Shown: piece after piece, positions 40,052 to 49,160 of the stretch
Position numbering within the stretch: the stretch's first letter is position 1
Layout of the letters: every line of letters begins with the position of its first letter
Origin: Actinomycetota bacterium
GTDB lineage: Bacteria > Actinomycetota > Actinomycetes > S36-B12 > CAIYMF01
Direction: 5' to 3'
NCBI GenBank assembly: GCA_020161245.1
Contig: JAIUOK010000005.1
Coordinates: forward strand, 60,255-124,254
DNA: 64,000 nt
Program-made: the position numbers and the translations under genes
Notes under the pieces: generated by a model
The model's input: the letters and a program-made list of their open reading frames with translations, nothing else
Told to the model about the DNA's origin: nothing
Database searches by the model: none

Positions 40052-40966
40052 TCAGCGCCAGTCGTCGAGGACGCCGGCGTCCGGGCCCAGCGCCCCGCCG
40101 TCGCCGGGCCGCGTCATCGCCAGGCCCGTGCCTGTCGGCGTCCAGCCCGAGTCGAGCAGCGCGCGCGACGCCGTCGTCCGCGACGCCGGGGCGCCGGCCT
40201 CGAGCCTCGCCCAGCCGTGGTCGACGGCGAACGCCTCGACCGCCTCGAGCAGCGCGCGCAGGAGGACGTCGGACTGGTGGCGGTGCACCACCGCCGCCTT
40301 GACGTAGCACGCGTCGGGCCCGGCCTCCGAGCCCGCGCCGACGTGGCACAGCGCGAACCCGAGGCCGCGGTAGCGCGGAGGGAGCACCACGGACCCGAGC
40401 CCCTGCTCGAGCATCGACGTGGCCTCGATCGTGAGGTCCCAGCCCGGCAGCTGCGACGACGTGAGCTGCCTCAGCGTCCAGAGGTACGACGCGCGCGCCT
40501 GCAGGTCGTCGGGCGGCAGGACGTCGTACTCCCCCGCGAGCGACGGCGTCCGCCGCCACAGGTGCGAGGGCCCGCGGTCGACGAAGCCGTAGCCCTCGTA
40601 GAGATGCCGGTGCTTCGGGCTGTCGGCGAAGGTGTAAAGCCCGGACGCCGCCAGCTCCCACGAGTCGAGCTCGGCAATGCCGCGGTCGAGCAGCAGCCGC
40701 GCGACTCCGCGGCCCTGCGCCGACGGGTCGACCGACAGCGGGCCGAGCACGCCGAACGTGCCCCACCTCGTGAGCAGCAGCGAGCCCACGAGCGCCCCGG
40801 CGTCCTCGGCGACGAACCCGGCGACGTTGCCCGACGCGTGCCGGGTGCGGATCACGTCGCTGCCCTCGCCGAAGGACGGGTCGCCGGTCTGGGCCGCGAA
40901 GGCACGGCGGTGGACCGCCTCCGCTCCGACGACGTCGTCGGCCGTCATCTCCCGCACGAGCACCAC
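40052..40966 (-). CDS. GNAT family N-acetyltransferase, two GNAT-like halves
   Basis: About 304 residues. The N-terminal half has the acetyl-CoA-binding GNAT signature (GPLSVDPSAQGRGVARLLLDRGIAELDSW) and LYEGYGFVDRGPSH. The second half (about 165-290) looks like a second, degenerate GNAT fold (VHRHQSDVLLRALLEAVEAFAVDHGW; ASRALLDSGWTPTGTGLAMTR). The substrate is unknown. GTG 40966 was chosen because GGGAGAG lies upstream; ATG 40948 (MTADDVVGAEA) would also be a natural start. It is divergent from the GGDEF-EAL gene, whose GTG lies about 80 bases to the right, so they share a promoter region. Confidence 0.83.
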   Translation of the reverse strand: MVLVREMTADDVVGAEAVHRRAFAAQTGDPSFGEGSDVIRTRHASGNVAGFVAEDAGALVGSLLLTRWGTFGVLGPLSVDPSAQGRGVARLLLDRGIAELDSWELAASGLYTFADSPKHRHLYEGYGFVDRGPSHLWRRTPSLAGEYDVLPPDDLQARASYLWTLRQLTSSQLPGWDLTIEATSMLEQGLGSVVLPPRYRGLGFALCHVGAGSEAGPDACYVKAAVVHRHQSDVLLRALLEAVEAFAVDHGWARLEAGAPASRTTASRALLDSGWTPTGTGLAMTRPGDGGALGPDAGVLDDWR

Positions 40967-41046
40967 GGCCAGACTCTCCCAGAAGCGCAGGGCGATCCGG
41001 CCCGCCGGGGCGACTCCGCGCGGCGCGCGCACCTACCCTCGGACCT

Positions 41047-43083
41047 GTGGCCGACGGGGATGCACGCGCCGCGGTCGCCGCGGCCGACGACGGGACCCGG
41101 CGCGAGCTCGTCCGCCGTGCGTCCGTCTCGACGCGCACCCTCATCGCGATCGGCCCGCTCGCCTGCCTGACCCTGGTCCTCGTCATCAACGACGACAGCG
41201 ATGCCTGGGTTCGTGTCGTGTACGTCGTCGCCGACGTGATCGCCACCGCGCTGGCCATGTACTCGCTGTCGCTGCTCGTCCGGGCGCTGAGCCGCCCCCG
41301 CGTCGCCTACCGGGTGCAGGAGGCGACCGCCGTCGTCCTCCTGTGCTTCGTGTCGACAGCCTGGCCGGCGGCGTTCCTGGTGCTGCGGCCGGACAACGAG
41401 TACGAGGTCTACCTCGTCGTCGTCTTCGCCGTCACGGCCGCGGCGCTGTCGCTGGCCGGCACGGCGGGCCACCGGCCGTACTTCCTCGCCCTCGTCCTGC
41501 CCTCGATGGGCGGGACGATCGCGATCATCCTGTCGGGCCGGTACTCCGACGTCCTGCCGACGTCGATCGCGCTCATGGGCGTGCTGTTCCTCGGCATCCT
41601 CTACGTGGCCTGGCGCCAGATCCACCGGACGCTGCTCGAGGCGGTCGGCGGGCGGCTGGTCGAGGAGGCGCTCACCGAGGAGCTGTCGGCCGCCAACGCG
41701 CGCCTGGTCCATCGCGCGACGCACGACGACCTCACCGGCCTCGCCAACCGCGCGCTGTTCCGCGACGTGCTCGACCAGCGCGTCGCGACTGCCCAGGCCG
41801 GCGGCACCGAGGTGGCGCTGCTCTACCTCGACCTCGACCGGTTCAAGGTCGTCAACGACTCCCTCGGCCACGCGGAGGGCGACGCGCTGCTGCAGGCGGC
41901 GGCCGAGCGCCTGCGCCGCTGCGTGCGCGGCGACGACCTGCTCGCCCGCCTCGGCGGCGACGAGTTCACCCTCGTCGCGCCGGGCGTCGACTCCGACATC
42001 GCGCTCACCCTCGCCGAGCGCATCCGCGCGCAGTTCGAGCCGCCGTTCGTCGTGGGCGGCTACCGCACGGTGGTCAACGTCAGCGTCGGGGTGGCGATGA
42101 GCTCGCCCGGCCTGTCGTCCCAGGACCTCATGCGCTACGCCGATGCCGCGCTCTACGTCGCCAAGGACGGCGGCCGCAACCGGGTCGTCCTGTTCGACCG
42201 CGGCATGGAGGAGGCGCTGTCGTCGCGGCTCGAGCGCGAGACCGAGCTGCGCGACGCGCTCGAGGCCCGCCAGTTCGAGGCCTGGTACCAGCCGCTGGTC
42301 GACCCGCGCACGCGCCGCATCGTCGGTGCCGAGGCGCTCGCGCGGTGGCGGCGTCCGGACGGCGAGGTCGTCGCGCCCGGGCTGTTCCTGCCCCTCATGG
42401 CCGAGGTGGGCCTCACCACCGAGCTCGACGAGGAGATCGCGCGGCAGGCTCGTGCCTGGCGGCACGAGGCGGCGTCGTGGGTCGGCGACGGCTTCCGCGT
42501 CTTCACCAACGTCTCCGCCGGTCAGCTGCCGCTCGAGGCGATCATCGAGCTGCACGTCGACGCCGCCGAGCACGACCGCACGCCGCTGGGCTGGATCGGG
42601 CTCGAGATCACCGAGCAGGCCGTCGTCGCCGATCCGGCTGCGGCGTCGCACGCGCTCGCCGTCGCCCGCGAGCAGGGCCTCGCCGTCGCGCTCGACGACG
42701 TCGGCACCGGCTACTCGTCGCTGTCGCTCATCCGCAGCCTGCCGGTCGACGGGCTCAAGATCGACGGCACCTTCGTCCACGGGATGCTGCACGACACCAC
42801 CGATGCCGCCGTCGTCGCCTCCGTGGCCGCGCTCGGCCGGCGGCTCGGCCTGCACGTGACCGCCGAGGGCGTCGAGACCGAGCCGCAGCTGACCGCGGTG
42901 ACGGCCGAGGGGGTGAGCAGCGCCCAGGGCTTCCTGTTCTCCCCCCCGGTCGAGGGCTCCGAGCTGCTCGCCTGGCTGCGCGACGGCGCCCCCTGGCTCG
43001 ACCACACCCTCCCGCCCAGCCGCCGCCGCGCCGCCGACACCACCCCGCCCACCCCCATCACCGACGAGCTCCCCTTCGCCTGA
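41047..43083 (+). CDS. Membrane-bound GGDEF-EAL protein (cyclic di-GMP turnover)
   Basis: A 678-residue protein. Six or so membrane helices fill residues about 30-195, then GGDEF (about 225-380) and EAL (about 400-650) domains. GGDEF motif is intact (RLGGDEFTLV, residues 303-307) with upstream DLDRFKVVNDSLGH. EAL motif is intact at about 429 (VGAEALARWRRPDG), and the metal- and catalysis-linked DDVGTGYSSL and EGVETEPQ are present. Both cyclic di-GMP synthesis and hydrolysis may therefore be possible. The N-terminal helices form an unnamed membrane sensor. The C-terminal ~25 residues are Pro/Thr-rich. A family B repeat copy begins nine bases after the stop. Confidence 0.92.
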   Translation: MADGDARAAVAAADDGTRRELVRRASVSTRTLIAIGPLACLTLVLVINDDSDAWVRVVYVVADVIATALAMYSLSLLVRALSRPRVAYRVQEATAVVLLCFVSTAWPAAFLVLRPDNEYEVYLVVVFAVTAAALSLAGTAGHRPYFLALVLPSMGGTIAIILSGRYSDVLPTSIALMGVLFLGILYVAWRQIHRTLLEAVGGRLVEEALTEELSAANARLVHRATHDDLTGLANRALFRDVLDQRVATAQAGGTEVALLYLDLDRFKVVNDSLGHAEGDALLQAAAERLRRCVRGDDLLARLGGDEFTLVAPGVDSDIALTLAERIRAQFEPPFVVGGYRTVVNVSVGVAMSSPGLSSQDLMRYADAALYVAKDGGRNRVVLFDRGMEEALSSRLERETELRDALEARQFEAWYQPLVDPRTRRIVGAEALARWRRPDGEVVAPGLFLPLMAEVGLTTELDEEIARQARAWRHEAASWVGDGFRVFTNVSAGQLPLEAIIELHVDAAEHDRTPLGWIGLEITEQAVVADPAAASHALAVAREQGLAVALDDVGTGYSSLSLIRSLPVDGLKIDGTFVHGMLHDTTDAAVVASVAALGRRLGLHVTAEGVETEPQLTAVTAEGVSSAQGFLFSPPVEGSELLAWLRDGAPWLDHTLPPSRRRAADTTPPTPITDELPFA

Positions 43084-43091
43084 CGTTCGTG

Positions 43092-43142
43092 GTGAGGGGT
43101 CCCCATGACCAGTAGACCCGGACATCGTTGCCACTCACGCCC
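43092..43142. repeat. Family B repeat, single inverted copy
   Basis: On the minus strand this reads GGGCGTGAGTGGCAACGATG..., then CTGGTCATGGGGACCCCTCA. The same ~50-bp pattern starts each 110-bp unit near 20.6 kb (about 80% identity by eye), here without the rest of the unit. It separates the GGDEF-EAL and YihY genes and can form a small hairpin around GGGGACCCC. Confidence 0.85.
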
Positions 43143-43231
43143 AGCCTCACCTGCGGCACGGACGCATCGACGCCGGCGGCTCGCGCGGGCCGGTCGCGGG
43201 TAGGTCGGTCCCGCTCGGGCAGCATGGGCCC

Positions 43232-44317
43232 ATGGCCGACGGGGACGAGCGCGACTACACGACGGCGCACGCAGCGGACGCCGAGCCCGACGCCATCGAG
43301 CCGGAGCAGCGCGGCACGACCGACGCCCCGGGCGAGCCGGACGAGCGCGGCAACGTCGTCGAGCGGCTCACCCGATGGGCCGACGGCGTCCAGGCGCGGC
43401 ACGCGATCCTCGGGTTCCCGTACGCCGTGGCCAAGAAGTACGGCGACGACCAGGGCGGCCGGCACGCCGCGCTGCTCACCTACTACGGGTTCCTGTCGCT
43501 GTTCCCGCTGCTGCTGCTCGTCGTGGCGATCCTCAACATCCTGCTCGTCAACGACCCCTCGCTGCAGGCCGAGCTGATCGACGCCGTCGTGCCCCTCGAC
43601 CTGCAGCCCACGGTCGAGTCGGCGCTCGGCGCGCTGCCCGACTCCGGCGTGCCGCTCGCGATCGCGATCATCGGTCTGGTCTTCTCCGGGCTCGGCGTCG
43701 TCAACTCGTCCTACGAGACCCTCAACCACCTCGCCGGGGTGCCGTTCCGCCGACGGTTCGGCTTCGTCCCGCGCACGCTGCGGACCTTCGCGGCGCTGCT
43801 GCTGCTCGTCGTCGGCGTGGTCGGCGTCGGGGCGCAGTCGGTCGTCGTCGGGGCGCTGCCCGCGCTGTCGGTCTACTCCCGCGCCGCGCTCTTCCTCGGC
43901 GGTGTGACGCTCTCGGCCCTGGTGATCTGGGGCCTGGTCGCGCTGCTGGTGCCGGTGCACCGCCACATCTCGTCGCTCTGGCCGGGCCTGCTCACGGCCG
44001 GCATCGCGATCTCGGCACTGCTGACCTTCGGCGCCGCGCTGCTGCCCGGCTTCGTCGCGCGCTCCGGCCCGGTCTACGGCAGCTTCGCCACGATCGTGGG
44101 CCTGTTCGCCCTGCTGGCCCTGGTGTTCCAGGCGGTGGTGATCGCCGGCGAGACCGTCGTCGTCCGACGCCGGCGCCTCTGGCCCCGCGCCCTGGACTCG
44201 TCGCGCCCGCTCGACGCCGACAAGCGGGCGCTGTCCGCACTCGCCCGCCAGCAGGAGCGCATCCCGCCCGAGCGCATCACCGCCCGCTTCGACGCCGAGC
44301 CGAAGGGCCGCGTGTAA
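43232..44317 (+). CDS. YihY/BrkB family inner-membrane protein
   Basis: A 361-residue membrane protein with a polar ~60-residue N-terminus and about six helices. Family landmarks: AVAKKYGDDQGGRHAALLTYYGFLSLFPLLLL in the first helix region, GLGVVNSSYETLNHLAGVPFRRR in the middle, and VYGSFATIVGLFALLALVFQAVVIAGE near the end. Formerly mis-named ribonuclease BN; the true function is unknown, and some members are linked to serum resistance or lipid/flippase roles. ATG 43232 lacks a clear ribosome binding site. Its stop is immediately followed by a large hairpin (44318-44365). Confidence 0.92.
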   Translation: MADGDERDYTTAHAADAEPDAIEPEQRGTTDAPGEPDERGNVVERLTRWADGVQARHAILGFPYAVAKKYGDDQGGRHAALLTYYGFLSLFPLLLLVVAILNILLVNDPSLQAELIDAVVPLDLQPTVESALGALPDSGVPLAIAIIGLVFSGLGVVNSSYETLNHLAGVPFRRRFGFVPRTLRTFAALLLLVVGVVGVGAQSVVVGALPALSVYSRAALFLGGVTLSALVIWGLVALLVPVHRHISSLWPGLLTAGIAISALLTFGAALLPGFVARSGPVYGSFATIVGLFALLALVFQAVVIAGETVVVRRRRLWPRALDSSRPLDADKRALSALARQQERIPPERITARFDAEPKGRV

Positions 44318-44365
44318 CAGTCCGAAGTGGGCCAAACCGCGCTTGCTTTGCCCCACTTCGGGCTG
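44318..44365 (+). terminator. Large hairpin directly after the YihY gene
   Basis: Arms 44318-44336 and 44347-44365 pair over 19 bp with one mismatch and one G-T pair (CAGTCCGAAGTGGGCCAAA / TTTGCCCCACTTCGGGCTG), with a 10-base loop. It begins right after the stop codon. It could be a terminator or a solitary member of another palindromic repeat family. Confidence 0.7.
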
Positions 44366-44423
44366 TGACACGCGGGCCCGGGAACGCCGAAGGCCCCCGC
44401 ACCCGTGGGGTGGAGGGCCTCGC

Positions 44424-44499
44424 TGGCTCCCGCGATTGGACTCGAACCAATAACCGCCCGATTAACAGTCGGGAGCTCTGCCAATTGAGCTACGCGGGA
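44424..44499 (-). tRNA. tRNA-Asn (anticodon GTT)
   Basis: Minus-strand cloverleaf: acceptor TCCCGCG pairs with CGCGGGA, D-arm GCTC...GAGC, anticodon arm CCCGA-CTGTTAA-TCGGG, T-arm TTGG-TTCGAGT-CCAA. Discriminator G followed by an encoded CCA. Confidence 0.95.
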
Positions 44500-44618
44500 T
44501 CGTGCACCGCTCCCCGGTCTCCCGCGGACGCAGCCCGAGGAGGATAGCAAGGGCGCAGGCCGGGACCGAAATCGGCGCGGCCCATCCGGCGGTGTGGCGC
44601 TGGCCTCAGCCCGGACCG

Positions 44619-44975
44619 CTAGTCCAGGCAGAGGCAGAACGGGTGCCCGGCCGGATCGAGGAACACCCGGAAGGTCTCCCCCGGCTGGTGCTCGGGCTTG
44701 ACCGCGCCGAGCCGCAGCACCGCCGCCTCGGCGACGTCGAGGTCGTCGACGACGACGTCGAGGTGCATCTGCTGCGGCAGCTCCTGGGTCGGCCACGCCG
44801 GCGGCCGGTACCCCTCGACCTTCTGGAACGACAGGCACTGCCCGTAGTCCGCCCGGACGTCGGCCCAGCCCTCCCGTGCCTCGACCGGCCAGTCCAGCAG
44901 CGCGCCGTAGAACTCCGCGAGCGCAGCCGGGTCCGGGCAGTCGAGCACGACACTGGGGAAGCGCGCGATGGCCAT
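44619..44975 (-). CDS. VOC (glyoxalase-like) family protein
   Basis: A 118-residue vicinal-oxygen-chelate fold protein: SVVLDCPDPAALAEFYGALLDWPV at the start, MHLDVVVDDLDVAEAAVLRLGAVK in the middle, and FRVFLDPAGHPFCLCLD at the end. The family includes glyoxalases, dioxygenases and resistance proteins that bind a metal or a drug between paired beta-alpha-beta units. The metal ligands are incomplete by eye (His at MHLDV present), so the activity is unknown. It is transcribed alone next to tRNA-Asn. Confidence 0.88.
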   Translation of the reverse strand: MAIARFPSVVLDCPDPAALAEFYGALLDWPVEAREGWADVRADYGQCLSFQKVEGYRPPAWPTQELPQQMHLDVVVDDLDVAEAAVLRLGAVKPEHQPGETFRVFLDPAGHPFCLCLD

Positions 44976-45133
44976 ACCGCCAACCTAGGCGCGCCGGACA
45001 CCGCGCGGGCCCGACGCCGGACACGTCACACCGCCCTGAGTGGCACGCACGCTGCGCGGGGGCGTCCTCACGCTGTGCGAGCGCCGTCCCACCGGGGAGT
45101 GAGCGGGTTTCTGTCCCACGCCCCGGGGACGGC

Positions 45134-45777
45134 ATGATGCCGCTCGTGACCCCGCCTGCGAGCGCTCCCGAGCTGCTCGCTCTGCACGCCGTCCGCCTCG
45201 GCGGGATGGCCGACGACGCCGCCGTCGCGCACCGCGCCGGGCTGCCGCACGAGCAGGCGTCGGAGCTGCTGCTCGACTTCGAGGCCTACGGCTGGGTCCG
45301 CCGGGTCGCGTTCGCGGGATCCGACGGCTGGACGCTGACCGACGCCGGCAAGGCCGAGGGCGAGCGCCGACTGTCGGCCGAGCTCGACGAGACCGGCACG
45401 CGTGCCCTCGTGGAGGACACCTACGAGCACTTCCTCCCGCTCAATACCCGGATCCAGTCGGCGCTCACCGACTGGCAGGTGCGCCCCGCGCCCGGCCGGC
45501 CGCTCGCCCCCAACGACCACGACGACCCGCGCTGGGACGACCGCGTCCTCGACGAGCTCACGCTGCTCGGCCGCACGCTCGCCACGGTGTCGAGCCGCTG
45601 GCCGCGGCGCTCCCCCGCTTCGACCGCTACGCCGGCCGGTACGCCGCGGCGCTGTCGCGGGCCGAGCGCGGCGAGACCCGCTGGATCGACGGCGTCGGCG
45701 TCGACTCGCTGCACCGGGTGTGGTTCGAGCTCCACGAGGACCTGCTCGCCACCCTCGGCCTCGAGCGCACCGCCTGA
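45134..45777 (+). pseudogene. Winged-helix regulator-like gene with apparent frameshift
   Basis: The first frame gives ~150 residues with a helix-turn-helix look (HAVRLGGMADDAAVAHRAGLPHEQASELLLDFEAYGWVRRVAF..GWTLTDAGKAEGERRL) and LNTRIQSALTDWQVRP. It then runs into arginine/proline/serine-rich nonsense after LLGRTLATV. Moving one base near 45588, the reading resumes as EPLAAALPRFDRYAGRYAAALSRAERG, then WIDGVGVDSLHRVWFELHEDLLATLGLERTA and TGA 45775-45777, which fits what I recall of intact actinobacterial relatives. So a single-base indel (about 45583-45592), real or from sequencing, disrupts the gene. Start ATG 45134 or 45137. Confidence 0.8.
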
Positions 45778-45792
45778 CCGGACGTACCCGGG

Positions 45793-46287
45793 TCAGATGC
45801 CGAGGCTGGTGCGGAGGTCGGCGAGGGCCTGGTCGGCGGCGGCGCGGAGGTCGGGGTCGGAGGGGTCGAGGCCCGGGTCGAAGACGACCGACCACCGCAG
45901 GTCGGTCGACCCAGGGATGCGACGGGCCACCAGCCGCGCGCCCGCAGAGCCCACGAGCTCGGCGTGGTGCTGGACGACGATCGAGGCGTTCACCCGCTCC
46001 CGCGTGACCATCGCCAGGCTCTCGGCGTCATCGGACATCGGCACGTGGAAGGTCTCGGGACGCCCGCCGGGCGTGCGCTGCGCGGTGATATCGACGCCGT
46101 CCTCGCCCCACACCGCGCGCAGCACGAGGTCCCACGCGAGCCGCGCGGGATCGAAGCCCTCGGGCAGCAGCAGCCCGGTCCCGGTGGCGATGCACGACGA
46201 CGAGCCGCTCGGGCACCACGCGAGCACCTTCTCCCCCGGCACCCGCGCGCGGATCTCGGACGGCGCGCGCAGACGCAGCCGGGCCAT
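45793..46287 (-). CDS. Conserved actinobacterial protein encoded after dnaG
   Basis: A 164-residue soluble protein: MARLRLRAPSEIRARVPGEKVLAWCPSG, then ATGTGLLLPEG, LVLRAVWGEDGVDITAQRTPGG, ending in DPDLRAAADQALADLRTSLGI. The first part reads like a small PH-like or beta-barrel fold, but I do not recognise a named family. Its ATG shares one base with the dnaG stop (TGATG), so it is made together with primase. The pairing is, to my memory, common in actinobacteria, though no role in replication has been shown. Confidence 0.75.
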   Translation of the reverse strand: MARLRLRAPSEIRARVPGEKVLAWCPSGSSSCIATGTGLLLPEGFDPARLAWDLVLRAVWGEDGVDITAQRTPGGRPETFHVPMSDDAESLAMVTRERVNASIVVQHHAELVGSAGARLVARRIPGSTDLRWSVVFDPGLDPSDPDLRAAADQALADLRTSLGI

Positions 46288-48182
46288 CAGGTCGTCCCTC
46301 CCGCCACCTGCTCGCGCAGGCCGCGCCGGTACTGCTCGAGCGCGAGCACGTCGGCGAACAGCGCCTGGTAGCCGTCGGGGTCGGACGCCGGCTCGATGCG
46401 CTGCAGCCGGGCCTTGAGATCGGCGATCCGCCGCGACGCGTCGATCTCGAGCAGCCGCGCGATCACCGACTGCGCGTAGCGCGCGTCGATCTCGTCCATC
46501 GGCACCGGTTCCACGGCGAGCTCGTGCACCACCGAGCGGACGGCGTCGTCGGGGCACGCGGCGAGCACGGCGTCGAGCCAGGCGCGGTCGGCCAGGCCGG
46601 ACGCCGCCCCGCCGGCGGCCACGATCGCCTCGTGCACGGCGGCGTACGCGGGTGAGCGGAACGCCTCGGTCTCGAGCGCGTCGACCCAGGAGCCCGCGGT
46701 CTGCGGCGCCTGAAGCGCCACCTTGAGCGCCTCGCGCTCGACCGCCGCCACCTTGTCGCGCGGGTCGGGCCGCGGCAGCCGGGGCGGGCCGGCGGCGGCG
46801 CCCGACGGCGCTGCGACCACGGGCTCGGACGGACGCCGCGACGCCGGCGGCGCAGCGCGGCCGGCAGCCGCCACGGCTCGGCGCACCTCGTCGTCCGGCA
46901 TGCCGAGCCACCCGGAGAGCAGCCGCACGTACTCGGGGCGCAGCGCCTCGTCGCGGATCCGGGCGACGACCGGCGCCGCCGCCTTGAGCCCGGCCACGCG
47001 TCCCTCGGCGCGGTCGAGGTCGTAGCCCTTGAGCTCGGCCTTGATCGCGAACTCGAACAGCGGCACCCGCGCCTCGACGAGGTCGACGACGGCCTCGGGC
47101 CCCTTGGCGATCCGCAGCTCGCACGGGTCCATGCCGGACGGCTCCACGGCGACGAACGTCTGCGCGGTGAACCGCTGGTCGTCGCTGAACGCGCGCTGCG
47201 CCGCCTTCTGCCCCGCGGCGTCGCCGTCGAAGGTGAAGATCACCCTGCCGCTGAAGACGCCGTCGTCCATGAGCAGACGGCGCAGCACCGAGATGTGGTC
47301 GGAGCCGAACGCCGTGCCGCACGTCGCGACGGCGGTGGTGACGCCGGACAGGTGCGCGGCCATGACGTCGGTGTAGCCCTCGACGACCACGGCCTGCTTG
47401 TTCTTGGCGATGTCCTTGCGCGCGAGGTCGATCCCGTAGAGCACCTGGCTCTTCTTGTAGATCGGCGTCTCGGGGGTGTTGAGGTACTTGGGGCCGTCGT
47501 CGTCCTCGCGCAGGCGCCTGGCGCCGAAGCCGACGACGTCGCCGGACAGGTCGCGGATCGGCCACACGAGACGCCCGCGGAAGCGGTCGTAGGCCCCGCG
47601 CTGGCCCTTCACGGCCAAGCCGCCGAGGATCATCTGCTCGTCGGTGAAGCCCTTGCCGCGCAGGTGGCCGACCAGCGCGTCCCAGCCGCCGGGCGCGAAC
47701 CCGACGCCGAAGTGCAGCGCCGCGTCGCGGTCGAAGCCGCGCTCGTCGAGGAACCGGCGTCCGATCTCGGCCTCGGGCGAGCCGAGCGCCTCGGCGTAGA
47801 ACGCGGCCGCGGCCTTGTGGGCCTCGACCAGCTTCGTGCGGTCGCCGGTGGGCCGGCCCCCGCCGCCCGCCGGGCCCTCGGTGTAGCGCAGCGTCACGCC
47901 GTAGCGGCCGGCGAGCTTCTCGACGGCCTCGGTGAACGACAGGTGGTCGACCTTGCGCAGGAACCCGATGACGTCGCCCCCCTCGCCGCACCCGAAGCAG
48001 TACCAGGCGCCCTTGGCCGGGCTGACGTTGAACGACGGGCTGCGCTCGTCGTGGAACGGGCACAGCCCCTTGAGGCTGCCGCCGCCGGCCGACTTCAGCG
48101 TGACGTAATCGCGCACGACCTCGTCGATGCGGGCCTTCTCCCGCACGAGGACGATGTCCTCGTCGCGGATCCGGCCTGCCAT
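46287..48182 (-). CDS. dnaG: DNA primase
   Basis: A 631-residue primase that lays RNA primers for replication. The N-terminal CHC2 zinc finger is intact (LCPFHDERSPSFNVSP...WYCFGCGEGGDVIGFL). The catalytic core has the TOPRIM motif VVVEGYTDVMAAH and the acidic FTFDGDAAGQKAA; the RNA-polymerase-like region has DRFRGRLVWPIRDLSGDVVGFGARRL. After a Pro/Ala-rich linker (about residues 450-480) a helicase-binding C-terminal domain follows. Length is normal. It starts ATG 48182 and leads a two-gene unit with the conserved downstream protein. Confidence 0.97.
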   Translation of the reverse strand: MAGRIRDEDIVLVREKARIDEVVRDYVTLKSAGGGSLKGLCPFHDERSPSFNVSPAKGAWYCFGCGEGGDVIGFLRKVDHLSFTEAVEKLAGRYGVTLRYTEGPAGGGGRPTGDRTKLVEAHKAAAAFYAEALGSPEAEIGRRFLDERGFDRDAALHFGVGFAPGGWDALVGHLRGKGFTDEQMILGGLAVKGQRGAYDRFRGRLVWPIRDLSGDVVGFGARRLREDDDGPKYLNTPETPIYKKSQVLYGIDLARKDIAKNKQAVVVEGYTDVMAAHLSGVTTAVATCGTAFGSDHISVLRRLLMDDGVFSGRVIFTFDGDAAGQKAAQRAFSDDQRFTAQTFVAVEPSGMDPCELRIAKGPEAVVDLVEARVPLFEFAIKAELKGYDLDRAEGRVAGLKAAAPVVARIRDEALRPEYVRLLSGWLGMPDDEVRRAVAAAGRAAPPASRRPSEPVVAAPSGAAAGPPRLPRPDPRDKVAAVEREALKVALQAPQTAGSWVDALETEAFRSPAYAAVHEAIVAAGGAASGLADRAWLDAVLAACPDDAVRSVVHELAVEPVPMDEIDARYAQSVIARLLEIDASRRIADLKARLQRIEPASDPDGYQALFADVLALEQYRRGLREQVAGGTT

Positions 48183-48191
48183 GCGGCGATC

Positions 48192-49160
48192 CTACGGCCG
48201 ACCCTCCGACGCGGCGCCCGCCGCCGTGGCCGCCAGGGCCGCAGCGACGCCGAGCAGCGTCTCGAGCAGCCGCTGCTGGAACCACGCGGTGCCCGGCTCC
48301 TGCCAGGCGAGCATCGAGATCACGAGGAACGTGGTGAAGCCGCCGGTCACGTACCAGCGGCTCGGCCGGGTGGCGGCCATGGCCACCAGATCCACCAGCA
48401 CCAGGACTCCGAGCACGGCGTCGGGCACCGGGCCGTGCGCCGCGCCCACGGCGGCGCCGGCGCCGATCGCCACGAACGCCGCCCTGCCCGCGGCACGCAG
48501 CCGCGTGGCCTCGGCGCTCGGCCGCATGACGAGCAGGCACGCAGCGGCGGCCCAGCCCTCGTGGTCGAACCCGAGCGCGAAGCCGGCCGCTGCGCACGCC
48601 GCCCCCGCGATGCCGAGCCGCACGCCGTACTCGAGCGCGCTCCCCCTCTCAGGTGCGGCCGGGGCCCGGGCCGCCGGCGGGCCGGCCGGCCAGACAAGCG
48701 CGACCAGCCAGGTCACGACGGATCCGGCCAGCAGCAGCGCGGCGCTCGTCCACGCGTCGGCGGGGCCGTCGTAGCTGAGGCCCGCGGCCGCCATCGGGAC
48801 GCCGAGCAGCAGGGCGACGCGCCCGAGGATCCCGCGCCGCGAGGCGTACGACGCCGCGACGCAGAGCAGGCCGAGCGCGAGGACGGCGACGACGGGCAGC
48901 AGCGCGAGCACCGAGCCGAGCATCAGGCCCGCGGCGATGACCCCGCCGGCGAGCACGATGGCCGCGCGGCCGCGGCGGGCGGGGACCACGCCGACGGCGA
49001 GCGCCGGGATCGCCCCCACACCGAGCGCCAGGCCGGCCGCCGGGTCGGCGAGGCACGCCGCGGCCGCGGGCAGGGCGCACACGAGCCCGAACAGCGCGCG
49101 CCCGCCGTCCCACGCGACCGCGGGCGGTGCGGGAGCCGCCGCCTCGGACGGCGTCGTCAT
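48192..49160 (-). CDS. FUSC-like membrane protein
   Basis: A 322-residue alanine-rich membrane protein with about ten helices in two halves: GRALFGLVCALPAAAACLADPAAGLALGVGAIPALAVGVVP and EYGVRLGIAGAACAAAGFALGFDHEGWAAAACLLVMRPSAEATRLRAAGRA. The latter matches the FUSC/aromatic-acid-exporter pattern, including the characteristic RWYVTGGFTTFLVISML. It may export small aromatic or amphiphilic compounds. ATG 49160 overlaps the DoxX stop by ATGA, so the two are coupled. Confidence 0.78.
   Translation of the reverse strand: MTTPSEAAAPAPPAVAWDGGRALFGLVCALPAAAACLADPAAGLALGVGAIPALAVGVVPARRGRAAIVLAGGVIAAGLMLGSVLALLPVVAVLALGLLCVAASYASRRGILGRVALLLGVPMAAAGLSYDGPADAWTSAALLLAGSVVTWLVALVWPAGPPAARAPAAPERGSALEYGVRLGIAGAACAAAGFALGFDHEGWAAAACLLVMRPSAEATRLRAAGRAAFVAIGAGAAVGAAHGPVPDAVLGVLVLVDLVAMAATRPSRWYVTGGFTTFLVISMLAWQEPGTAWFQQRLLETLLGVAAALAATAAGAASEGRP

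Noticed and set aside
45793..46287. Extension of dnaG into one long frame with its downstream neighbour
   Set aside because: The two are in different frames with a TGATG joint; the dnaG C-terminus is of normal length.
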